Shown in pieces: positions 1 through 6,679 of a stretch of DNA of 14,310 nt. How positions within the stretch are numbered: position 1 is the first letter of the stretch; every line of letters starts with the position of its first letter. The translations under genes and the position numbers were made by a program. The notes under the pieces are model-generated. The model searched no databases and had not been told where the DNA came from. It worked only from the letters and a program-made list of their open reading frames with translations. Source of the stretch: Salinivirga sp964413185 (GTDB lineage Bacteria; Bacteroidota; Bacteroidia; Bacteroidales; Salinivirgaceae); the NCBI GenBank assembly GCA_964413185.1, contig CAYPSX010000093.1, positions 1-14,310 of the forward strand, in the 5' to 3' direction.

Positions 1-39
1 CAAATCCCTCAGCCTCTTACACGTGGCATGTTCAGAAAC

Positions 40-66
40 ATACCGTAAACATAGTTTTTACGGTAT
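40..66. promoter_or_regulatory. 10-bp inverted repeat upstream of ferredoxin gene
   Basis: ATACCGTAAA (40-49) is the exact reverse complement of TTTACGGTAT (57-66), with a 7-nt loop. A run of eight T follows at 79-86, but 12 nt away, too far for a classical terminator. It may be the weak terminator of a gene lying left of the window or an operator for the ferredoxin promoter just downstream. In frame 1 the first 45 bases are open until a TAA at 46-48, which could be the tail of such a gene, but nothing recognisable is encoded there. Confidence 0.35.
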
Positions 67-94
67 ATAAATAGTGTGTTTTTTTTGATATTTC

Positions 95-125
95 TTCGTT
101 TTTTTAGGAAAGGCTTATACATTTG
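95..125 (+). promoter_or_regulatory. Bacteroidota-type promoter of the ferredoxin gene
   Basis: TACATTTG (118-125) matches the -7 consensus TAnnTTTG of the Bacteroidota primary sigma factor. TTCG (95-98), 19 nt upstream, is a one-mismatch -33 element. The inferred transcription start is near 131-133, about 27 nt ahead of the ATG at 159. Because the -7 element overlaps the more upstream in-frame ATG at 123, the promoter also rules that codon out as the start. Confidence 0.55.
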
Positions 126-158
126 TACTGTAATTACAGAACTAAAAATTATACAACA

Positions 159-326
159 ATGGCTTACAAAATTACAGAAGATTGCGTAGCATGTGGTAGT
201 TGCATACCAGAATGCCCGGTGGATGCTATTTCAGAAGGTGATATTTATGTTATTGATCCTGATACTTGCACTGACTGTGGTGCTTGCGCTGATGTTTGCC
301 CAACCGAAGCAATCATTCCTGAATAG
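159..326 (+). CDS. 2[4Fe-4S] bacterial-type ferredoxin
   Basis: Small cytoplasmic electron carrier of 55 residues, the normal size for clostridial-type ferredoxins. Two complete cluster motifs of the form CxxCxxCxxxCP are visible: CVACGSCIPECP near residues 9-20 and CTDCGACADVCP near 38-49, so all eight cysteine ligands for two low-potential [4Fe-4S] clusters are present. The start at 159 is chosen because the protein then begins MAYKITEDC, as in the family; the in-frame ATG at 123 lies inside the promoter and would add 12 unrelated residues. No Shine-Dalgarno is seen; the leader is A-rich. The gene is monocistronic, with its own promoter and a strong terminator 20 nt after the stop. Likely partners are pyruvate or 2-oxoacid:ferredoxin oxidoreductases or hydrogenases, but none is in the window, so the partner is unknown. 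Confidence 0.95.
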   Translation: MAYKITEDCVACGSCIPECPVDAISEGDIYVIDPDTCTDCGACADVCPTEAIIPE

Positions 327-346
327 ATAGCTCAGGAGGAAAAGAT

Positions 347-384
347 AAAAGCCATCGCTGAAATTTCAGCGATGGCTTTTTTTT
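347..384 (+). terminator. Intrinsic terminator of the ferredoxin gene
   Basis: A perfect 34-nt palindrome (347-380) gives a stem of up to about 15 bp with core GCCATCGCTG/CAGCGATGGC, followed directly by a T tract (eight T counting the stem end, 377-384). It lies 20 nt beyond the ferredoxin stop. The complementary strand has only a poorer T tract, so it is mainly a plus-strand terminator, though it could also stop transcripts running leftward from the symporter gene. Confidence 0.92.
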
Positions 385-407
385 CTAGTGTCTTCTCAAG
401 TATGAAA

Positions 408-525
408 TGACGGGTAAGTTGAAAGGATTTTCATTTTTAGCCAGGCAAAAAATGTGCGCATAGCAGCGTTCTGTAAACATTTTTTAACGCAGATAAAAAT
501 GAAAAGATCAATACCTGGCCCGTCA
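408..525. repeat. Imperfect inverted repeat, about 118 bp, non-coding
   Basis: Three blocks recur in inverted order around a centre near 466: TGACGGG (408-414) with CCCGTCA (519-525); TTTTCATTTTTA (428-439) with TAAAAATGAAAA (494-505); AAAAAATG (447-454) with CATTTTTT (478-485). The spacing between the outer two blocks is 13 nt on both arms, and between the inner two it is 7 versus 8 nt, so the symmetry is not just AT-richness. The loop is about 23 nt. It lies between the ferredoxin terminator and the 3' end of the symporter gene. It could be an RNA hairpin in the symporter 3' untranslated region or a small MITE-like element. No clear target-site duplication is visible. Confidence 0.5.
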
Positions 526-544
526 GATTATGCTTGACTTGACA

Positions 545-2356
545 CTAAGTTATATCGGCTCTAAGCTTATGGAACAATTTAAAAATTGTAAAGATTCCGC
601 CGGCAGCTATGGCAAAAAGGATTGCGGCTTGCAACAATTCTCCATAAACCATCGATCCAATGGCAAAAAGGGCAGAATAAACTGTTACACAGCCGATAAA
701 CACATTCAAAATTTGTATCGGCATGGCCCAGGCATCGGGTTTAACTTCGTCAGGGAATGCTTTACGTGCAATTTTTCGCCACCCGGGGCCACCCGGACGG
801 GTTCTTCGGTAAAACGACAACAGGGTCTTTTCATCTTCAGGCTTACTTACCAGAGTTGTAACCAACCATACAACTGTGGTGGTACCCACCGCGATTAACA
901 AACGAACAGTAAAAGCATCGAGATATTGAGTAGCCAGTGTGGCATCTTCAAATCCGAAAATAAGAACAATAGCCGTTAGTGTAGCGCTTATCATCGCAAC
1001 AATTTCTGTTAAAGCGTTAATGCGCCACCAAAACCATCTCAGTAAATAAATAGCTCCGGAGCCTGCACCTGTAAGTAAAAGTATGTTGAATGCTTCCTGG
1101 GCATTTTCCATTATTGTAAGTGCTATCGTGCCCGAAAACAGCATCAAAAGCAATGTACTGAGCTGCCCCACACGCACAAGTTCTTTTTCCGGCGCACCGG
1201 GACGAACGATACGTTTATAAAAATCGTTGACGATATATGATGAGCCCCAATTGAGATGTGTTCCGATGGTTGACATGTAAGCTGCAATGAGCGAAGCAAC
1301 AACTAACCCAAGCCAGCCCGGTCCAAGTTTCGACATCATGGCAGGGTATGCGATATCGTGTTTTAGATATTCAGGTGCTATGTCTGGAAACTCATTGTGG
1401 ATAGATACTAAATCCGGATAAATTATTAGCGAAGCCAGTGCAACTATTATCCACGGCCATGGACGTATAGCATAATGCATGAAATTGAAGAAAAGCGTTG
1501 CTCCAATGGCATTTTTTTCATCTTTTGCAGATAACATCCTTTGAGCGATGTAACCTCCCCCACCCGGTTCTGCTCCCGGATACCAAACACTCCACCATTG
1601 CACGGCAACCGGAATTATAAGTAAGGTAAGCAGTGTGCCGGGATCGCTGAAGTCTGGAACAAAACTAAGTTTATCCTGAATATCCGGATGAGAAAGTAAA
1701 CCATCTAAACCACCTACCTCTGGTTGTTGCAAAGCTATAACGGCTGCATATATTGCCCCGAACATAGCAATACTGTACTGAAAAAAATCTGCCCAAATTA
1801 CGCCTTTAAGTCCGCCAATTCCTGCATAAATAGCTACAGCTATTGAACCTACTACGATAGTTACCCATGGTGCCAGCCCAAACATTACAGCTCCAATTTT
1901 AATTGCAGCGAGACTCACGCTGGCCATAATGAGCACATTAAAGAATAAACCTAAATACACTGAACGAAATACACGTAAAAACGAAGCAAGCTTACCAGAA
2001 TAGCGCAATTCGTAGAACTCGAGATCTGTAAGTACATTTGACCGTCGCCAAAGTTTTGCGTAAATAAAAACTGTTACCATTCCGGTAATCAAAAATGCCC
2101 ACCATGCCCAGTTTTTGGCTACGCCGGAGGTACGCACAAAATCGGTGACAAGGTTCGGCGTATCGGCAGAAAAAGTACAGGCTACCATTGAAACACCGAG
2201 CAGCCACCAGGGCATTCCGCGCCCGCCAAGAAAAAATTCCGATGTGTTCTTTCGGGCAGTACGTGAAGCGACCCATCCAATACCGATCACAATTGAAAAA
2301 AATACGGCTAAAATAATCCAGTCAATCGAAGCTAATTGCATGTTTATATTTTTCAT
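545..2356 (-). CDS. Sodium:solute symporter (SLC5/SSS family)
   Basis: Inner-membrane secondary transporter of 603 residues, with about 13-14 hydrophobic segments spread along the whole length. The N-terminus (IDWIILAVFF then FFLGGRGMPWW near 41-51) and the motif GGLKGVIWADFFQ at 181-193 are typical of the SSS family, which couples sodium entry to uptake of sugars, amino acids or carboxylates. The substrate cannot be read from sequence. A charged cytoplasmic loop (near 510-545, rich in R, K, P and G) precedes the last two membrane spans, as in many Bacteroidota members. Met1 (2354-2356) lies directly against a terminator T tract; Met6 (2339-2341), giving MQLASIDW, is an equally good start and fits the family N-terminus better. 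The gene lies 50 bp behind a co-oriented sensor gene and ends in TAG. Confidence 0.93.
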   Translation of the reverse strand: MKNINMQLASIDWIILAVFFSIVIGIGWVASRTARKNTSEFFLGGRGMPWWLLGVSMVACTFSADTPNLVTDFVRTSGVAKNWAWWAFLITGMVTVFIYAKLWRRSNVLTDLEFYELRYSGKLASFLRVFRSVYLGLFFNVLIMASVSLAAIKIGAVMFGLAPWVTIVVGSIAVAIYAGIGGLKGVIWADFFQYSIAMFGAIYAAVIALQQPEVGGLDGLLSHPDIQDKLSFVPDFSDPGTLLTLLIIPVAVQWWSVWYPGAEPGGGGYIAQRMLSAKDEKNAIGATLFFNFMHYAIRPWPWIIVALASLIIYPDLVSIHNEFPDIAPEYLKHDIAYPAMMSKLGPGWLGLVVASLIAAYMSTIGTHLNWGSSYIVNDFYKRIVRPGAPEKELVRVGQLSTLLLMLFSGTIALTIMENAQEAFNILLLTGAGSGAIYLLRWFWWRINALTEIVAMISATLTAIVLIFGFEDATLATQYLDAFTVRLLIAVGTTTVVWLVTTLVSKPEDEKTLLSFYRRTRPGGPGWRKIARKAFPDEVKPDAWAMPIQILNVFIGCVTVYSALFAIGSMVYGELLQAAILFAIAAGGIFTIFKLFHKLRADIT

Positions 2357-2357
2357 T

Positions 2358-2386
2358 AAAAAAAGCGGAAGTTATTACTCCCGCTT
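2358..2386 (-). terminator. Intrinsic terminator between sensor and symporter genes
   Basis: On the minus strand AAGCGGGAG (2386-2378), loop TAATAA, and CTTCCGCTT (2371-2363) form a 9-bp stem with one G-U pair, followed by TTTTT (2362-2358). The stem starts 20 nt after the sensor stop codon. The T tract ends one base before the symporter's first possible ATG. On the plus strand the same hairpin is followed by GTTTTT, but no plus-strand gene needs it. See the separate finding on its position. Confidence 0.85.
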
Positions 2387-2406
2387 GTTTTTCAATTTAT
2401 ATTGAT

Positions 2407-4572
2407 TTAATCATCTCCTCCTGTTAATTCATCAATTTGCATTTTCAAACTTTCAATTTGCACTCTGCCTTCTTCTTCAATAATTTCTTTTTCTTTTTCC
2501 AGCTCCGATATTTTACTTTCGCACTCCTCTTTTACAGTATTAATTCTGTCCATTGTCTCGCGTAAAATCTCACCCTGATCTTCAAGCTCGTGTTGGTATG
2601 CATGAATTGCACTGTCTTTGCTTCTCTTCTCGCTTACGTCAGTAACAAGTGCAACAATTTTCTCATATTCGCCTTCAAGGTTTTTGGCTGGTGTGTATGA
2701 TTCTTTGAGCCAAACATCACCTTCAGGAGTGTTATATTTCAACTCAATTTCGCTGGGTATTCCATTTTTTAGCCCTTCCCAAATTTCATCATAATGATCG
2801 ACATTACTTTTTTCATGATCAAATAGGGTACGATGTTCTTTTCCAATAAGATCTGCTGATTTATTGAAAGTTAGCTCTGCATATCTCTCGTTGGCACTGA
2901 TTATATAACCGTTAATATCCATATCGAAATTACCAAGTGTATTGTTTATTGCATCGATTGTGTCTTGCATTTCAGATTCCCTGCGTGCAGATTCTTCTTG
3001 TGTGGCTTGCAGTTCTTCCATATTTTGGCGCATTTCTTCTTCTTGCGATGCCAATTCTTCTCCTTTTTGGCGCGACTCTTCGAGAAGCTTGGCTGTTCGC
3101 TGGTTAATGCGCACCGAAGAAATGGTTGATGCGATATTCTCACCTACTTTTTCGACAAATTCAATCTGATGTTTTTGAAACTCATTGAAAGAAACAATTT
3201 CGAGAACTCCAAATATCTCGTTATTGAGCTTCAATGGAGTGAGCAATAGCACGTTGGGATTGGCATCGCCCAACCCACTTGTTATTCTGACATAATTATC
3301 AGGGATTTCTTTCAGGTAAACAGTTTCTTTTTCAAATGCACAGCGACCAACAAGCCCTTCTTCAAGTTCAACGCGCCGATCGACCATCTTTTTACGGCCG
3401 TAAGCTACGGCTGCAGTCATCTCAAAATATTGCTCCTCTTCGTTTTCGTTGGTACTGAGCACATAAATAGCACCTTGAATTGCTCCGATATAGTTTATTA
3501 AATTGTCAACAATATTGTATGATAATTGCTCTATGTCGTCATTGTTTTGGCGAAGTATATCGCTAAACTTGGCAATTCCCTGAGCTGTCCAATTGCGTAT
3601 TTCATCTTCTTTTTTGCGTCGTTCATCTTCCGTTGAAGCTTTCTTTAAATCGTCGCGCATGCGCAACAAAGCATTCCCCAGTGCATCTTCTTCGCTCAAA
3701 GGCGAATAATCTGTTTCGTACTCTCCTTTCCCTATGGCGAGGGCAAAATTGGATGTGCGGCGCATGCCGTCTATGTATTTATTCAACGCCTTGCTCATAT
3801 CTCCAATTTCATCATTGGATTCTTTCATTTTTTCATCGGGCAGTACACCCCGCGTCATTACAAGCAAGAAATCTTTCAGTCTTAAGATAGGCCTGATTGT
3901 AGCTCTGGAAATAAAAATTGCAATACCAAAGGCTATAAGCAACATAATCAATCCGGAGATCAAAATAAACATCTGAAAAGAGTCGAGCGAATCGAACATG
4001 GCCTTGTTCTTTTCGTCACTTATTTCTTTCAGGGTTTTCACAAGGTATTCAACTTTCTCAAGCGCTTTATCGGTTGTAGTGATAATTTCGCCTCCCTGCT
4101 CAACCATGGGAGAAACTTCGAACATGATCATTGCGTCATCATACGCACCAAAGCTACTGAGCTTCGACATAACTTCTTTATGGTACTCAAACAGGGTATC
4201 GCGCATTAAAACCTCCAGCGTATCAAAAATGGCCTGTTCTCCGGGTGTCCAGTTTTTGTACACATTTTTGATTTTCGAAACCAATTCAGGAAATTCCTCA
4301 TTGTGCAACTCTCTCAACTTTCGCTTGTCAGGGGTATCACCTTTCCGTTCAATATGTACCCAGTTCTTAATCAACATTTTAGAATTATTGACTAACTGCA
4401 ACATCTCACCCAAATAAGAAACGGAAGGCGAGTACACATTGGCAACCTCTTCGTTTAATTGTTTATTGGTTTGTAGTGTTGTATATGTAAGAACGCTACT
4501 GACAAGCAGCGTAATTATGATAAGCCCGAAACCTAATAACAAGCGATTTGCAATGGTGAATCTGTACTTCAT
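2407..4572 (-). CDS. Membrane sensor with HAMP, GAF and PAS domains, no output domain seen
   Basis: A 721-residue signalling protein. Visible order: TM1 about 11-30; a helical periplasmic sensor region 31-199, like four-helix-bundle ligand domains; TM2 about 200-222; HAMP about 222-275 with IRPI after the membrane and NDEIGDMSKALN; a second HAMP-like stretch about 276-315; a helical linker; GAF about 340-485; a coiled coil 490-540 with the heptad-rich segment EEEMRQNMEELQATQEE; PAS/PAC about 541-650 ending in ALVTDVSEKR; and a charged C-terminal coiled coil 655-717. No histidine-kinase H box or ATPase N/G boxes, GGDEF, EAL, PP2C or chemoreceptor tip is found, so it probably signals through partner proteins. 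It is upstream of and co-oriented with the symporter. Start ATG 4570-4572 is followed directly by a basic residue and TM1, as expected. Confidence 0.85.
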   Translation of the reverse strand: MKYRFTIANRLLLGFGLIIITLLVSSVLTYTTLQTNKQLNEEVANVYSPSVSYLGEMLQLVNNSKMLIKNWVHIERKGDTPDKRKLRELHNEEFPELVSKIKNVYKNWTPGEQAIFDTLEVLMRDTLFEYHKEVMSKLSSFGAYDDAMIMFEVSPMVEQGGEIITTTDKALEKVEYLVKTLKEISDEKNKAMFDSLDSFQMFILISGLIMLLIAFGIAIFISRATIRPILRLKDFLLVMTRGVLPDEKMKESNDEIGDMSKALNKYIDGMRRTSNFALAIGKGEYETDYSPLSEEDALGNALLRMRDDLKKASTEDERRKKEDEIRNWTAQGIAKFSDILRQNNDDIEQLSYNIVDNLINYIGAIQGAIYVLSTNENEEEQYFEMTAAVAYGRKKMVDRRVELEEGLVGRCAFEKETVYLKEIPDNYVRITSGLGDANPNVLLLTPLKLNNEIFGVLEIVSFNEFQKHQIEFVEKVGENIASTISSVRINQRTAKLLEESRQKGEELASQEEEMRQNMEELQATQEESARRESEMQDTIDAINNTLGNFDMDINGYIISANERYAELTFNKSADLIGKEHRTLFDHEKSNVDHYDEIWEGLKNGIPSEIELKYNTPEGDVWLKESYTPAKNLEGEYEKIVALVTDVSEKRSKDSAIHAYQHELEDQGEILRETMDRINTVKEECESKISELEKEKEIIEEEGRVQIESLKMQIDELTGGDD

Positions 4573-4731
4573 ACCTAAATCTTTAAATTATTCGACTCTC
4601 TTATCAAAGAAAAGCCAACCTGCTTTATATTGCATTATGCTGAAAAGGTGCACACAATCTGAATTAATCGTTTAAAGTTAGAAACAGATTTTGATAAACC
4701 TAAAATTATGTAATTTTTTTCTTCTAGCATA

Positions 4732-4739
4732 CAAATTTA
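4732..4739 (-). promoter_or_regulatory. Candidate -7 element for the sensor gene
   Basis: The minus strand reads TAAATTTG, a full match to TAnnTTTG, about 160 nt upstream of the sensor ATG. No good TTTG is found 19-21 nt further upstream, and the region is very AT-rich, so a chance match is quite possible. I saw no better candidate closer to the gene. Confidence 0.25.
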
Positions 4740-4789
4740 AAAGATTTTCTGTGGTAAATGCTCATTAATCGATTCTTTAAACCAATTAA

Positions 4790-4824
4790 TTCGAAAAATC
4801 TAAAAATTTTATTTATGTTCGAAC
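4790..4824 (+). promoter_or_regulatory. Candidate asnB promoter with paired TTCGAA palindromes
   Basis: TTCG (4790-4793), 20 nt, then TATGTTCG (4814-4821) has the exact spacing of a Bacteroidota promoter but carries TTCG where TTTG is usual in both elements. Both sites are parts of palindromes: TTCGAA at 4790-4795 and GTTCGAAC at 4817-4824, about 27 bp apart centre to centre. This could be a weak promoter, a two-site operator, or both. An alternative promoter is TTTTG at 4689-4693 with TAATTTTT at 4711-4718. The rest of the 267-bp divergent region 4573-4839 is AT-rich and shows nothing else. Confidence 0.25.
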
Positions 4825-4839
4825 AAAAAAAGTAAGCGC

Positions 4840-6669
4840 ATGTGTGGTATTGCAGGATTTTGGCAAAATAACGATTTTTTCGATTCATCACATCTTAAAT
4901 TGATGTCTGAAGCTCTGAAACACAGAGGGCCTGACTATACAGGTTTTTTTAGCGACAAGCATGCCGGGCTCACTCATAACCGGCTGAGTATTATAGACCT
5001 TAACCCAAGGTCGAACCAACCTGTTTATTCCCACGATAAGCGTTTTGTAATGGCTTACAATGGTGAGGTATACAATTACATGGAACTTGCCCGCCAGTTT
5101 AGAATAGAAACAAAAACAAGCAGCGATAGCGAAGTTGTTCTTGAGCTTTTTGCAAAAAAAGGGGTTGAATTTGTCAATTTCCTCAACGGTATGTTTGCTA
5201 TTGCCATTTATGATACAAAAGAAAATCGCTTGTTTCTTTTCCGCGACAGAGTTGGCATTAAGCCTTTGTTTTATTATCAAAGCTCAAACAATTTCGTTTT
5301 TTCATCGGAGTTGAAGGCACTGCAAAACGCACTTCCTAAAGAATGGCTGCAAATTGAGTTATCGGCTATTAGTGAATATTTGCACCTTGGCTTTATTAAA
5401 GCGCCGAACAGCATTTATAAAAACGTTTACAAGCTTCTGCCGGGAGAACTTGCCATTATTGATGGCAAAGGAGTTGTAAAACGTCGGTGGTGGTCCATTG
5501 ATCAAAAATTTGAAAAGAACGTAATCTCAAATGAAAAAGATGCGCTGGTCAGACTGGATAAAATGGTTAACAGTGCAGTTCAAAGCCGGCTGATTAGTGA
5601 TGTGCCCGTAGGCACTTTCCTGAGTGGCGGAATAGACAGCTCGTTGGTTTCGGCGATTGCTGCACGGCATTATCCCGGAAAAATAAAAACGTTTACCATT
5701 GGTTTTGAGCATGCAAAGCACAATGAAGCTGATTATGCAAAAAAAGTGGCGGAGCATATTGGCTCTGACCACCGGTTATTATTTGCAACGGAAAAAGAAG
5801 CCCGGGAATTGCTGCCCGACATCATTACACATTATGACGAACCTTTTGCCGACACGAGCGCCATACCAACGATGCTGGTTTCCCGCATGGCCAAAGAGGA
5901 AGTTACCGTTACTCTATCGGGCGATGGTGGCGATGAGCTTTTTATGGGCTATGGAGCACATATTTGGGCGCAACGGCTGGCAAAACCATCTGTCAAATTT
6001 ATGTCGCCGGTATACAAACAGGTTTTAAAACATGGAAAATCCCGCCACAGGAGGGCTTCTGGTCTTTTTAGCCAGAAACGTAATGCGCCGGATCATATTT
6101 TTTCACAGGAACAATATTTTTTCAGCAATAAAGAAATCAGCCAATTATTGCTCACAAACAGCAATACATCCCGATTCGAAACCGGTGAAATTAAAAGGCA
6201 CCTGACTGCTGCTGAAAAACAAGCCTTGTTTGATTTCTCCTATTATTTGCCCGACGATTTATTAACAAAGGTAGACCGCGCCAGTATGCGATATGCCTTG
6301 GAAACAAGGGTTCCTTTGTTGGATTATAGAATTGTTGAATTGGCGTTTAACCTGGATCCGGCGTTACGACTCAGGGGAAAAACCGGCAAATATTTGCTAA
6401 AACAACTACTTTATAATTATGTGCCGAAAGAATTGTTCGACCGGCCCAAACAAGGATTTTCAGTGCCGCTTGCCCAATGGATGAACGGTGCTTTAAAAGA
6501 ATGGTTCGATGAGTATTTGGATGAACAAATGATAAAAAAACACGGTATTGTTGATGCTGAGATTGTCAACAAATTGAAAAAACAATACCAAAATCCCCGC
6601 AATGCATATCTTTATAACCGCTTATGGTCTATTGCAGCGTTACATGCCTGGCTCGACAAGCATTTTTAG
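4840..6669 (+). CDS. asnB: Glutamine-hydrolysing asparagine synthetase (class B)
   Basis: Cytoplasmic enzyme of 609 residues that makes asparagine from aspartate, ATP and glutamine. The N-terminal glutaminase domain begins MCGIAGF, so Cys2 is the nucleophile after removal of Met1; RLSIIDL and YNGEVYN are the usual glutamine-site motifs. The synthetase domain carries the pyrophosphatase loop SGGIDSS at residues 262-268, SGDGGDELF at 360-368, and DDLLTKVDRASM further on. Length and all key motifs are intact. The start is fixed by Cys2. Members of this family also act as amidotransferases in surface-polysaccharide clusters; there is no glycosyltransferase or sugar-nucleotide gene around, so ordinary asparagine synthesis is more likely, though the exact acceptor is not provable. 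It stands alone, divergent from the sensor gene and convergent with the DUF5916 gene 10 bp downstream. Confidence 0.95.
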   Translation: MCGIAGFWQNNDFFDSSHLKLMSEALKHRGPDYTGFFSDKHAGLTHNRLSIIDLNPRSNQPVYSHDKRFVMAYNGEVYNYMELARQFRIETKTSSDSEVVLELFAKKGVEFVNFLNGMFAIAIYDTKENRLFLFRDRVGIKPLFYYQSSNNFVFSSELKALQNALPKEWLQIELSAISEYLHLGFIKAPNSIYKNVYKLLPGELAIIDGKGVVKRRWWSIDQKFEKNVISNEKDALVRLDKMVNSAVQSRLISDVPVGTFLSGGIDSSLVSAIAARHYPGKIKTFTIGFEHAKHNEADYAKKVAEHIGSDHRLLFATEKEARELLPDIITHYDEPFADTSAIPTMLVSRMAKEEVTVTLSGDGGDELFMGYGAHIWAQRLAKPSVKFMSPVYKQVLKHGKSRHRRASGLFSQKRNAPDHIFSQEQYFFSNKEISQLLLTNSNTSRFETGEIKRHLTAAEKQALFDFSYYLPDDLLTKVDRASMRYALETRVPLLDYRIVELAFNLDPALRLRGKTGKYLLKQLLYNYVPKELFDRPKQGFSVPLAQWMNGALKEWFDEYLDEQMIKKHGIVDAEIVNKLKKQYQNPRNAYLYNRLWSIAALHAWLDKHF

Positions 6670-6679
6670 TGGTATAAAA

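Noticed and set aside
123..158. Longer ferredoxin start encoding 12 extra residues
   Set aside because: The ATG overlaps the -7 promoter element and the residues are not ferredoxin-like.
530..898. Open frame of 122 codons opposite the 3' end of the symporter gene
   Set aside because: Composition is unlike a protein, no recognisable family, and it is fully explained as the complement of the symporter coding region.
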